Of a stretch of 64,000 nt of DNA, positions 44,780-52,354 are shown one piece after another. The stretch is from Bradyrhizobium sp. CCBAU 53421 (GTDB lineage: Bacteria > Pseudomonadota > Alphaproteobacteria > Rhizobiales > Xanthobacteraceae), in contig NZ_CP030047.1 of assembly GCF_015291625.1 (NCBI RefSeq), forward strand, positions 1,860,001-1,924,000. The letters run 5' to 3'. The position numbers were made by a program, and so were the translations under genes. Position 1 is the stretch's first letter, and the number at the start of each line of letters is the position of its first letter. Under the pieces are notes generated by a model. That model saw only the letters and a program-made list of their open reading frames with translations. It was not told the origin of the DNA and ran no database searches.

Positions 44780-45448
44780 TCAATTGTCGAGTTGGGCCAG
44801 CTTGCCGCGGTCGACCAGCATGATTTCGCGCTGGTTCGAGCCGAGGAAGTCGAGGGCTCCGTAGGCGTGCAACTTGGACAGCGCGCGCGATACGGTCTCG
44901 AGGGTCAAGCCGAGATAGTCGGCTATGTCACGCCGGCACATCGGCAGGGCGACGACGCCTACTCCCGTCAGCCGGCGATCCATTTCGAGCAGGAATGCGG
45001 CGACCCGCTCCAGCGCGGTCTTGCGGCCGAGCAGCAGCATATGGTCCTCGGCGTGCTGCAGGTTGCTGGTGGTCATGACCAGCAGGTTGCGAGCCAGCGC
45101 GGAATCGGAATGGGCGCCCCGTTCGAGGCTCATCCGCTTGATCAGGCGCACATTGGTGTCGACCACAGCTTCGGCGGTAAAGCGATGGAATTCGGAGTTC
45201 TCAAGGCCGAAAATGTCTCCGACAAGATGAAAGGCGCCAATCTGGCGCCGTCCGTCGGAGAGGAGCTTGTAGCTGCGGACCGCGCCGGAAATGACCTGGT
45301 AAACGTACTCCGCGGGCTCCTTCTCGCCGTAGATCTCGGCGCCCTTTCGGTAGTGGAATTCGCTGGTGATGAAGTTGGCGTGCTGGGCAGTCAGCCCGCC
45401 GAGGATGCCCGGTCCATTGACCGGTCTGACGTTGACGTGAGCAAACAT
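44780..45448 (-). CDS. FixK-like Crp/Fnr-family transcriptional regulator
   Basis: The product has 222 residues. An N-terminal cNMP_binding-type beta roll (FHYRKGAEIYGEKEPAEYVYQVISGAVRSYKLLSDGRRQIGAFHLVGDIFG) and a C-terminal Crp-type helix-turn-helix (CRRDIADYLGLTLETVSRALSKLHAYGAL) are present. The N-terminus has no cysteine cluster for an Fe-S centre, so it belongs with FixK/FixK2 rather than FNR. Its sole cysteine, Cys171, sits at the start of the DNA-binding motif, where I recall that FixK2 has its redox-sensitive Cys183. The helix-turn-helix matches FixK proteins that bind TTGAT-N4-ATCAA. The ATG at 45448 is preferred; GTG at 45460 is possible. Confidence 0.92.
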   Translation of the reverse strand: MFAHVNVRPVNGPGILGGLTAQHANFITSEFHYRKGAEIYGEKEPAEYVYQVISGAVRSYKLLSDGRRQIGAFHLVGDIFGLENSEFHRFTAEAVVDTNVRLIKRMSLERGAHSDSALARNLLVMTTSNLQHAEDHMLLLGRKTALERVAAFLLEMDRRLTGVGVVALPMCRRDIADYLGLTLETVSRALSKLHAYGALDFLGSNQREIMLVDRGKLAQLDN

Positions 45449-45688
45449 GGACCAACTCACTCCGTACTTGCGGCGTCCCCGCGGTTCGACATGCTTGTCC
45501 GCGCAAATGACTACGACAAGGCTCGATCGGTCTCTATTGGTCCTGAGGTCATTGTCCTAAAGGACAGGGTGGCGCGAATGCGGCGATTTGTTTGTAATTT
45601 GGTGCGGACGTGTTGGATGAAATTTCAATTCTCTCGGCGATAACGGGGTGCTAGATTTCGAACCCGCTGATCTCCGGCTCCGAGCGCT
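45449..45688. other. Divergent gap between the FixK-like gene and the kinase gene
   Basis: This 240-base gap holds the promoters of the two divergent regulatory genes. I see no TTGAT-N4-ATCAA box in it. A shorter TTGTCCGCGCAA near 45494 does not have the correct spacing. Confidence 0.5.
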
Positions 45689-47533
45689 ATGGGCAAGGCA
45701 ATTCGGTTCTCAGGACTGATCATCCTTCTGGGTATCTTGCTCTCTCCCGCTGGTCTCTGGGCGCAAGAGATGCGCCCGCATTCCATGCTGGTGCTGGACC
45801 AGTCCGATCGGCGCGGCCCCTTCTACTATCAGGTGTTCATTGGACTGAGGGATGCCGTGAGCGCACACGGTCACGCTCCGACGACCATCTACACCGAAAG
45901 CCTCGATCTCAATCGCTTCGGTGGCGAGGCCTATCAGGAGGATTTCCGGAGATTTCTCGAGGAGAAATATCGCGATCGGCCGATCGGCGTCGTCGTTGCC
46001 GTTGGTGCGGCGGCGCTCGAGCTTGCGCTCCGCTGGCGCCCGCAGCTTTGGCCCGACACGCCGATCGTCTTCGCACTGGTCGAGGAGGCCGATTTCAAGC
46101 GAATGCGACCGCCTCCCTATGTCACCGGCGGCATCCTCAGCCTGAAATTCAAGGATGCCGTATCGGCTGCCCGCGCGGTCGTGCCAAACCTCAAGACCGT
46201 CGTGCTGGTTGGCGCGGATTGGGAACGGCAGGTTCTGTTTCGCAATTGGAAAGACCAGGTTGCGGCCGGCATCCCGGGCCTCGAGATCGTCGAGATTATC
46301 GGACGTCCGATGCCTGACGTCATCGACAAGGTCGCCGCACTCCCCGACCACAGCGCGATCATCTACACCGGCCTCTATAGCGACGGCAAAGGCAACTACT
46401 ATCCGCCCTCGGATGCCCTCGCATTCGTCGCGGCGAAAGCACATCGTCCGATCGTGGTCGCGGCGGAAACATTCCTCGAGCCGGGCGGCATCGGTGGATT
46501 CGTCATCGTCCCGTCCTTGATCGGAGCCGACGCGGCTCAAAGGGCGCTGCGAATCCTGGATGGCGATGCGCCAGAGAGCCTGCCGCCGTCGATCGTCGAT
46601 GCTGCGAAGCCGATCTTCAATTGGCGGCAGATGCGGCGCTGGAACGTGAGCGAAGCCAGGCTGCCGCAAGGCAGCGAAATTCGCTTCCGTGAACCGAGTT
46701 TTTTTGAAAGGTATCGCTGGCGGGCGATTGCGCTCGGCGCTGCGCTGCTGGTCCAGACGTTGCTGATTGGGTTCCTGCTGCACGAGCGGCAGATGCGGCG
46801 GAAGGCCGAGGTCGAATCCCGCAATCAGCTGTCGCAGCTTGCCCACATCAATCGGCAGGCGACCGCCGGAGAGCTGTCGTCCTCGATCGCCCATGAGCTC
46901 AACCAGCCGCTGGGCTCGATCCTGACCAATGCGGAAACGGCGGAGCTGATCCTTGGTTCGCCGACGCCCGACCTTCAGGAGGTGCGCGAAATCATCTCCG
47001 ACATCAAGCGCGACGACCTGCGCGCAAGCGAGGTGATCCGCCGGATGCGCAGTCTGCTGAAGCGTGCGCCATTTGAGAAGAAGGAGATCGATCTCAATCA
47101 GACCATGCGGGAGGCGTTCGATTTCCTCAAGCTGCAGGCCTCGACGCGCAACGTCGCGATCTACCTGCAGACGTCGCCGCAGACCCTGCGGGTGAAAGGT
47201 GATCCGGTCCAGCTGCAGCAGGTCATTCTCAACCTCGTGGTCAATAGCATGGATGCGATGGCCAAGATGCCCTATGGACGCACCATCATCGGTCGTACCG
47301 ACGTCAACGGGGCGGCGTCGGCCGTGATTTCAATCTCCGATTCAGGGCCGGGAATTCCCCAGGACAGGCTGAACGAGATTTTCGATCCGTTCTTCACCAC
47401 CAAGGAGCAGGGCATGGGCATCGGCCTGTCCATCGCGCGGACCATCGTTCTGGCGCACAGCGGTCAGATCTGGGCCGAGAACCAGTCCGGCGGCGGAGCG
47501 GTTTTTCACCTTTCGTTGCCGCTGGCGGCGTAG
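45689..47533 (+). CDS. Sensor histidine kinase with ABC-substrate-binding-like periplasmic sensor
   Basis: The product has 614 residues. A signal-like segment (residues 6-25) leads into a periplasmic ABC_sub_bind-type domain of about 300 residues (MLVLDQSDRRGPFYYQVFIGLRDAVSAHG, VVVAVGAAALELALRWRPQLWPDTPIVFALVEEADF). A membrane helix follows (about 348-368: WRAIALGAALLVQTLLIGFLLHE). Then comes a kinase core with HisKA SSSIAHELNQPLGSILTNAE (His402), N box QVILNLVVNSMDAM, G1 ISDSGPGIP and G2 GMGIGLSIARTIV. It should sense a small solute and phosphorylate the next gene's product. There is an 83-base gap to that gene. Confidence 0.9.
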   Translation: MGKAIRFSGLIILLGILLSPAGLWAQEMRPHSMLVLDQSDRRGPFYYQVFIGLRDAVSAHGHAPTTIYTESLDLNRFGGEAYQEDFRRFLEEKYRDRPIGVVVAVGAAALELALRWRPQLWPDTPIVFALVEEADFKRMRPPPYVTGGILSLKFKDAVSAARAVVPNLKTVVLVGADWERQVLFRNWKDQVAAGIPGLEIVEIIGRPMPDVIDKVAALPDHSAIIYTGLYSDGKGNYYPPSDALAFVAAKAHRPIVVAAETFLEPGGIGGFVIVPSLIGADAAQRALRILDGDAPESLPPSIVDAAKPIFNWRQMRRWNVSEARLPQGSEIRFREPSFFERYRWRAIALGAALLVQTLLIGFLLHERQMRRKAEVESRNQLSQLAHINRQATAGELSSSIAHELNQPLGSILTNAETAELILGSPTPDLQEVREIISDIKRDDLRASEVIRRMRSLLKRAPFEKKEIDLNQTMREAFDFLKLQASTRNVAIYLQTSPQTLRVKGDPVQLQQVILNLVVNSMDAMAKMPYGRTIIGRTDVNGAASAVISISDSGPGIPQDRLNEIFDPFFTTKEQGMGIGLSIARTIVLAHSGQIWAENQSGGGAVFHLSLPLAA

Positions 47534-47616
47534 CTCGTTTGGGCTCTTACTTTGGCGGGAGGCAGTGCTAATCTAGCCAACGCTGTATTTACGTCGGTCG
47601 CATAGGAGGGTGGGTA

Positions 47617-48249
47617 ATGCACGCTTACGTGCATATTGTCGACGACGACGACTCGTTCCGTACAGCACTCGAGCGCAGGCTCAAGCTCGCCGGCTACCGT
47701 GTTGCGACATATGCATCGGCCCGGCAACTGCTCGATCGATTGCCGAGCGATGAGGACGCCGGCTGCATCCTGCTGGACGTGCGCATTCCCGGAATGAGCG
47801 GTCCGGAGTTGCAGATCCGCCTCAACGAGCTGGAGTCGACGCTTCCGATCGTCTTCCTCACCGGACACGCCGACACAGCGACGACCGTGCAGGCGATCAA
47901 GGCCGGAGCCGAGGATTTCCTCACCAAGCCGATCGCATCGGAGCAGCTGATCGATGCGATCAATCGCGCCGTTGCGCGGCACGAGCTGGTTCGTAGCCAG
48001 CGAACCAGGCTCGACTCGCTTCGCGCGTTGCTGGCGAGGTTGACCCCGCGCGAGCGGCAGGTGTTCGATCTGATCGTACGCGGCCGGATCAACAAGCAGA
48101 TCGCCTATGAGCTCGGCACCACGGAACGCACGATCAAGGCGCATCGTCACCAGGTCATGGAGAAGATGCAGGTGCAGTCGCTTGCCGAGCTGGTCTCGAT
48201 CGCCGAGCGTCTCGGCGCGCGCGAGCTTGATGGCGAAGTCAAGGGCTGA
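47617..48249 (+). CDS. FixJ-like LuxR-family response regulator
   Basis: The product has 210 residues. The receiver domain has the acidic pocket IVDDDDSF and the phospho-acceptor Asp54 in LLDVRIPG, with Thr in LTGHAD and Lys in LTKPI. The C-terminal LuxR-type helix-turn-helix reads LTPRERQVFDLIVRGRINKQIAYELGTTERTIKAHRHQVMEKM. This architecture and sequence are FixJ/TodT-like. It is the probable partner of the kinase just upstream. AGGAGG precedes the ATG with ideal spacing. Confidence 0.92.
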   Translation: MHAYVHIVDDDDSFRTALERRLKLAGYRVATYASARQLLDRLPSDEDAGCILLDVRIPGMSGPELQIRLNELESTLPIVFLTGHADTATTVQAIKAGAEDFLTKPIASEQLIDAINRAVARHELVRSQRTRLDSLRALLARLTPRERQVFDLIVRGRINKQIAYELGTTERTIKAHRHQVMEKMQVQSLAELVSIAERLGARELDGEVKG

Positions 48250-48436
48250 GCCGCCCGGGCCACTGGAGCCGTCCATGTCCCATGGTACAATATGAAAGCT
48301 CTGTGACGGCGCGTATCTCCGGTATTGGCCGCGACCATGTCGCGTGCCGGTGAGACTGCCGTGCATTCTCGTCCAAGGCGGACGTTGCGCAGCAAGTCGA
48401 AGGTCTGGTTCAGCGATAACGTAGAGGCTTCAGGAT

Positions 48437-48811
48437 TTGCCTACCGCGAAACTCGTCTTCGTCGTGGATGACAATCCCTCCATGCTCCGTGGCATCGGAC
48501 GGCTGCTGCGGGAGTATGGATTTGCATCCAGATTGTTCGAGACCGGAAGTGCCTTGCTCGGGTATGGCAGCTTCGAGAGCGCGCTGTGCATCATCCTGGA
48601 TATCAATCTCAGCGACGGTTCCGGGATTGAACTGCGTCATCGCCTGACGGATCAGGGCGTCGATGTGCCCGTCATCTACATTACCGGCAATGACAACCCG
48701 GCTACCCGCATGGCGGCGATGGCATCGGGATGCGCGGCCTATCTGACCAAACCATTCACGGCAAAATCCCTGATGCAGCCGATCGAACAATTGTTGGCCG
48801 GCGTGATTTAG
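48437..48811 (+). CDS. Stand-alone receiver-domain protein
   Basis: The product has 124 residues, a receiver domain with no output domain. The acidic pair is in FVVDDNPSM, the phospho-acceptor is Asp55 in ILDINLSDGSG, followed by ITGNDN and the conserved Lys in LTKPF. It starts at a TTG at 48437; no ATG or GTG lies nearby in frame. It resembles CheY/FixJ-type receivers. It may be an additional phosphate sink or signal branch of the upstream kinase. The gap to the FixJ-like gene is 187 bases. Confidence 0.85.
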   Translation: MPTAKLVFVVDDNPSMLRGIGRLLREYGFASRLFETGSALLGYGSFESALCIILDINLSDGSGIELRHRLTDQGVDVPVIYITGNDNPATRMAAMASGCAAYLTKPFTAKSLMQPIEQLLAGVI

Positions 48812-48829
48812 CCCGGCTGCGGGTTCCAA

Positions 48830-49408
48830 TCATTCGTCAATGGCTTGATCGAGCGTCAGCGCGGGCGCTCCCTTGCGTACGGTCGCAAAGCGGTTGAGCG
48901 GCACCGATGTCGTCACCGTCAGAATACTGGTGTCGACGGCATCGATCGAGAGCGACTTTCCGCTGTCCATCTCCTCGATCAGCTTGGGTTCGGCAACATC
49001 GGCTGCAATGCACATATTGGTTACGCACCAGGTATAGGGCAGGCGATGAACTTCCATCTGGTCGACCGACAGCTTGACCCCGGCCTGCAGGTACATCCCG
49101 ACCGGCAGGAAGAGCTGCAGGCGAGCGGTCCCGTCCTCGCGCTCGACCAGATCGATGCGAACGGCGGTCTGGCCGGTCGCGAAGGTGCCGGTGATCGACG
49201 TTCGGCATAATGTCTTGGCGCCGGCGGCGTTGAAGCAGAGCTTGCGCCACTCGCCAAATTTGACGTCGCGCGCTGTACGCGCTCCCCGCGGCGTCACCTC
49301 GCCGCCGTCCTTGACCGCGGCCGGTGGCGCGGGCGCCTGCTGACCGTGCGCGGCACCAAAGCTCGCCGCCAACAGCGCCAACGTCGCCAAAGCACCATAT
49401 CGGATCAT
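48830..49408 (-). CDS. IalB-family (invasion-associated locus B) exported protein
   Basis: The product has 192 residues. A signal peptide (LATLALLAASFGAAHG) precedes an IalB domain: DVKFGEWRKLCFNAAGAKTLCRTSITGTFATGQTAVRIDLVEREDGTARLQLFLPVGMYLQAGVKLSVDQ...HRLPYTWCVTNMCIAADVAEPKLIEEM. Four cysteines are placed as usual for disulfides. IalB proteins are periplasmic and were first linked to host-cell invasion in Bartonella, but are widespread in free-living relatives. It follows the hydrolase gene by 25 bases and is probably in its operon. Confidence 0.88.
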   Translation of the reverse strand: MIRYGALATLALLAASFGAAHGQQAPAPPAAVKDGGEVTPRGARTARDVKFGEWRKLCFNAAGAKTLCRTSITGTFATGQTAVRIDLVEREDGTARLQLFLPVGMYLQAGVKLSVDQMEVHRLPYTWCVTNMCIAADVAEPKLIEEMDSGKSLSIDAVDTSILTVTTSVPLNRFATVRKGAPALTLDQAIDE

Positions 49409-49433
49409 GGATGCTCTCCCGTGGGCTTGGCCC

Positions 49434-50321
49434 CTAGCGAACCTTGTCCAGAAATCGTTCGACCAACGGCGACCAGATGGGAATGGAATCCGGAGAACCG
49501 ATCAGGAAATGCCCCTCGTCACCGAACGGCGGCAACAGGTGATACTCGGCCCGGCCGCCGGCGCTCATGAATGTCTCATACATTCGCTTCGACAGCGCCG
49601 GCCCGAAAAACGTGTCGTTCTCGATGTAGAGCCACAGCATGGGCACCCGCGAGGTACGGCCGAAGAAGCCGGTCGCTTCGACCAGTCTGTCGGGATTGCA
49701 ATTGTTGTTGGGCTTGCCGTCGACCCGACCGCCGCGGCCGGCCGCGAAGGTGATGATGGCCTTGACCTGCGGCGGGTTGAGGCTCGACAGCGCGATCGCC
49801 GCCCAGCCGCCGGCCGACTGTCCGACGACGATGACGCCGTCCGGCAGAGTGCGCTTTTCCGCGGCCATGTAGTCGATGATCCAGAGATCGACCTGCGCGA
49901 CGGCGAGGCCCGGATCGAGGAAATTCGGATTGGTGCATTTCCCGACCTTGGAGAAGAACGGCCCATAAAGACCGCGCTCGGGAATATCGATGGCCGCAGC
50001 GCCATAGCCGGTGCCGACCGGCGCCACCACCAGATAGCCGCGCCGCGCAAACCACATTGCTGCGTCGCGAAATTCGACCAGCGGGAAGAAGCTGCGATCC
50101 CTGGCGTTCAGCGACACGCCGTGATTCATGATGACCAGCGGGAAGGGGCCATCGCCCACAGGGCGGACCAGGTAGGCGAACATCGGTAGCGGGAGCGGCA
50201 ACGCCCAGATCTCTTCCTGGATGCGCTGCGATGCGCCTTTGTCTTCGGTGCGTGCTGGAGCGGTCAGGCCAAGCACCAAAAGGGCGGCGGTTGCGAGGAT
50301 CCGTAAGCGGTGCTGACGCAT
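49434..50321 (-). CDS. Exported alpha/beta hydrolase (dienelactone hydrolase/peptidase-like)
   Basis: The product has 295 residues. A signal peptide (LRILATAALLVLGLTAPARTE) precedes an alpha/beta hydrolase with oxyanion region PLVIMNHGVSLNARD, nucleophile GQSAGG (in VIVVGQSAGGWAAIALSS) and a C-terminal GDEGHFLIGSPD His region. It resembles dienelactone-hydrolase-like exported proteins in rhizobia. The substrate is unknown. A start at 50321 is preferred (GGAG eight bases before). It diverges from the SulP gene, and a FixK-like box lies in the 162-base gap. Confidence 0.83.
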   Translation of the reverse strand: MRQHRLRILATAALLVLGLTAPARTEDKGASQRIQEEIWALPLPLPMFAYLVRPVGDGPFPLVIMNHGVSLNARDRSFFPLVEFRDAAMWFARRGYLVVAPVGTGYGAAAIDIPERGLYGPFFSKVGKCTNPNFLDPGLAVAQVDLWIIDYMAAEKRTLPDGVIVVGQSAGGWAAIALSSLNPPQVKAIITFAAGRGGRVDGKPNNNCNPDRLVEATGFFGRTSRVPMLWLYIENDTFFGPALSKRMYETFMSAGGRAEYHLLPPFGDEGHFLIGSPDSIPIWSPLVERFLDKVR

Positions 50322-50409
50322 GCCATGCGCTCCAGCGGTCATCTGGCAAATGTGCAGGTCACGACAATCGAGCTGAGCTCGATGAGAAGCACATCGCCGG
50401 CAACGAGGC

Positions 50410-50423
50410 TTGATCTGAGTCAA
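50410..50423. promoter_or_regulatory. FNR/FixK-type box between the hydrolase and SulP genes
   Basis: TTGATCTGAGTCAA: half-sites TTGAT and GTCAA, four-base spacer. The centre is about 68 bases before the SulP ATG at 50484 and about 95 bases from the divergent hydrolase start, so it could serve either or both genes. Confidence 0.75.
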
Positions 50424-50483
50424 CGAGCATCGGCCTCTCTGGCGCGACCACGTGCGACCATTGCGGCTTCGCAGGGCGGCTCG

Positions 50484-52178
50484 ATGTCGATCCAGGAGGA
50501 GACGAGTTGGATGCGCCGGTTTCCGCCGGCGAGCTGGCTCGCCGGCTATCGCGCATCCTGGCTTGGGGCGGATGCAATCGCCGGCGTCACGCTGGCGGCC
50601 TATGCGATCCCGGTGTCGCTGGCTTATGCGGGGCTCGCCGGCCTGCCGCCGCAGATCGGCGTCTATGGCTACCTGCTTGGCGGCGTGGGCTACGCCCTGC
50701 TGGGCTCCTCCCGGCAACTCGCGGTCGGGCCGACCTCGGCGATCTCGCTGATGATCGCCGGCGCTGTCGGCGTATTGGCCGGCGGCGATGCCACGCGTTA
50801 CGGGCAGATCGTCAGCGTTGTTGCCTTCAGCGTCGCGCTGCTCTGCCTGATCGCCTGGCTGTTCAAGCTCAGCCTGCTGGTGCGCTTGATCAGCGATAGC
50901 ATCCTGGTGGGCTTCAAGGCCGGGGCAGGGCTCACCATCATCATGAGCCAGCTGCCGAGCTTGTTCGGTGTCGCAGGCGGCGGCCACAATTTCTTCGATC
51001 GCGCGATCAAGATCGCCGGCCAGCTCGGCGATACCAGGCCGCTGGTGCTCGGCATCGGTGTAGCTGCGACCGTGCTGCTCCTGCTCGGTGAGCGCAGGCT
51101 GCCCGGCAAGCCCATTGGGCTCGCGGTGGTCGCGCTGTCGATCCTGACTGTCTCCGTGCTTGGACTTGCAGAAATGGGATTGCCGGTGACCGGCAAGATC
51201 CCGACCGGGTTGCCGGCGCTCGCGCTGCCGACGTTCGGCCTGCTCGAATTCGACGATCTCTTTCCGATTGCCGCCGGATGCCTCGTGCTGGCCTACGTGG
51301 AAGGCGTATCCGCCGCGCGAAGCTTTGCGGCAAAGCACGGCTATGCACTGGATGTCCGGCAGGAGTTTCTCGGGCTCGGCGCGGCCAATCTCGCGGCGGC
51401 CCTTGGGCATGGTTACCCCGTTGCGGGCGGCCTGTCGCAGTCGGCCGTCAATGACGCCGCCGGCGCGCGGACGCCGCTGGCGCTCGTGTTCTGCTCGGTG
51501 ACCCTCGCACTCTGCCTGCTGTTTTTCACCGGTCTTCTGACCAATCTGCCGAAGACCGTGCTTGCCGCGATCGTCTTTTCGGCGGTCTACAAACTGGTCG
51601 ATATTCCGGCGCTCGCCAGAATGTGGCGGATCAGCAGGATCGATTTCTATGCCGCGGTGATCGCGCTGGTGTCCGTGCTGTTCCTCGGGATCCTGCAGGG
51701 CGTGCTGCTGGCCGCCGTCGCCTCGATCTTCCTGCTGCTGTTGCGCGCCTCGCAGCCGAATATCGCTTTCCTTGGCCGTCTTCCTGGTAGCGGCCGCTAC
51801 TCCGACCGGGCACGACATGCCGACGTGGAGCCTTTGAGCGGGATCATCGCGTTCCGCCCGGAAACCTCTCTACTTTATGTCAATGCCGAGACGATCTTCG
51901 AAACGGTGCTGGCCACGCTTCGGGCTTCTCCCGACGTCAAGCTGGTGGCCTGTGACCTGTCGGCCTCGCCATTCATCGACCTCGCGGGGTCGCGGATGCT
52001 GCACGACCTTCACCAGGAGCTCGCCTCGCGCGGAATCACGTTCTGCATCGTCGGCGCGCACGCGCAGTTGCGGGATCTGCTTCAGGCGGACGGTCTTGCC
52101 GACAAGACCGATAGCGGAGACTGGATGCGCACGCTCGACAGCGTGTTGGACAACAGGAAGTCGCCGGCAAACACCTAG
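50484..52178 (+). CDS. SulP-family anion permease with STAS domain
   Basis: The product has about 564 residues. The SulP core begins AIAGVTLAAYAIPVSLAYAGLAGLPPQIGVYGYLLGGVGYALLGSSRQLAVGPTSAISL, including the family SLAYA...AVGPTS motifs, with 10-12 membrane segments. A cytosolic STAS domain (about residues 450-555) contains VKLVACDLSASPFIDLAGSRMLHDL. SulP proteins carry sulfate, bicarbonate or other anions. The start may also be ATG 50511, which has a stronger AGGAGG upstream. A FixK-like box precedes it. Sulfate supply or bicarbonate handling under low oxygen are both conceivable roles. Confidence 0.88.
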   Translation: MSIQEETSWMRRFPPASWLAGYRASWLGADAIAGVTLAAYAIPVSLAYAGLAGLPPQIGVYGYLLGGVGYALLGSSRQLAVGPTSAISLMIAGAVGVLAGGDATRYGQIVSVVAFSVALLCLIAWLFKLSLLVRLISDSILVGFKAGAGLTIIMSQLPSLFGVAGGGHNFFDRAIKIAGQLGDTRPLVLGIGVAATVLLLLGERRLPGKPIGLAVVALSILTVSVLGLAEMGLPVTGKIPTGLPALALPTFGLLEFDDLFPIAAGCLVLAYVEGVSAARSFAAKHGYALDVRQEFLGLGAANLAAALGHGYPVAGGLSQSAVNDAAGARTPLALVFCSVTLALCLLFFTGLLTNLPKTVLAAIVFSAVYKLVDIPALARMWRISRIDFYAAVIALVSVLFLGILQGVLLAAVASIFLLLLRASQPNIAFLGRLPGSGRYSDRARHADVEPLSGIIAFRPETSLLYVNAETIFETVLATLRASPDVKLVACDLSASPFIDLAGSRMLHDLHQELASRGITFCIVGAHAQLRDLLQADGLADKTDSGDWMRTLDSVLDNRKSPANT

Positions 52179-52280
52179 CGTGCGCAGCCATGCGGACCGC
52201 TCTCGACAGTGCAGCCCTGTTGCATCGCAAGGCAGGGTGCTCACTCTGCAGCTACGAGACTTGTCTCACCCGGCGGCGGC

Positions 52281-52294
52281 TTGACTTGGATCAA
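52281..52294. promoter_or_regulatory. FNR/FixK-type box upstream of the decarboxylase gene
   Basis: TTGACTTGGATCAA: half-sites TTGAC and ATCAA. The centre lies about 67 bases before the decarboxylase start; a class II promoter would leave a leader of about 26 bases, which is a normal arrangement. Confidence 0.8.
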
Positions 52295-52354
52295 ACCGGA
52301 CGGTGGGCACCGTCCTACGATCGGAAGAACCAGCGCCAAAATCGGGAGATATCG

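Noticed and set aside
45494..45505. TTGTCCGCGCAA as a possible FixK box in the kinase/FixK gap
   Set aside because: Only six bases separate TTG and CAA instead of eight, and the half-sites are incomplete.
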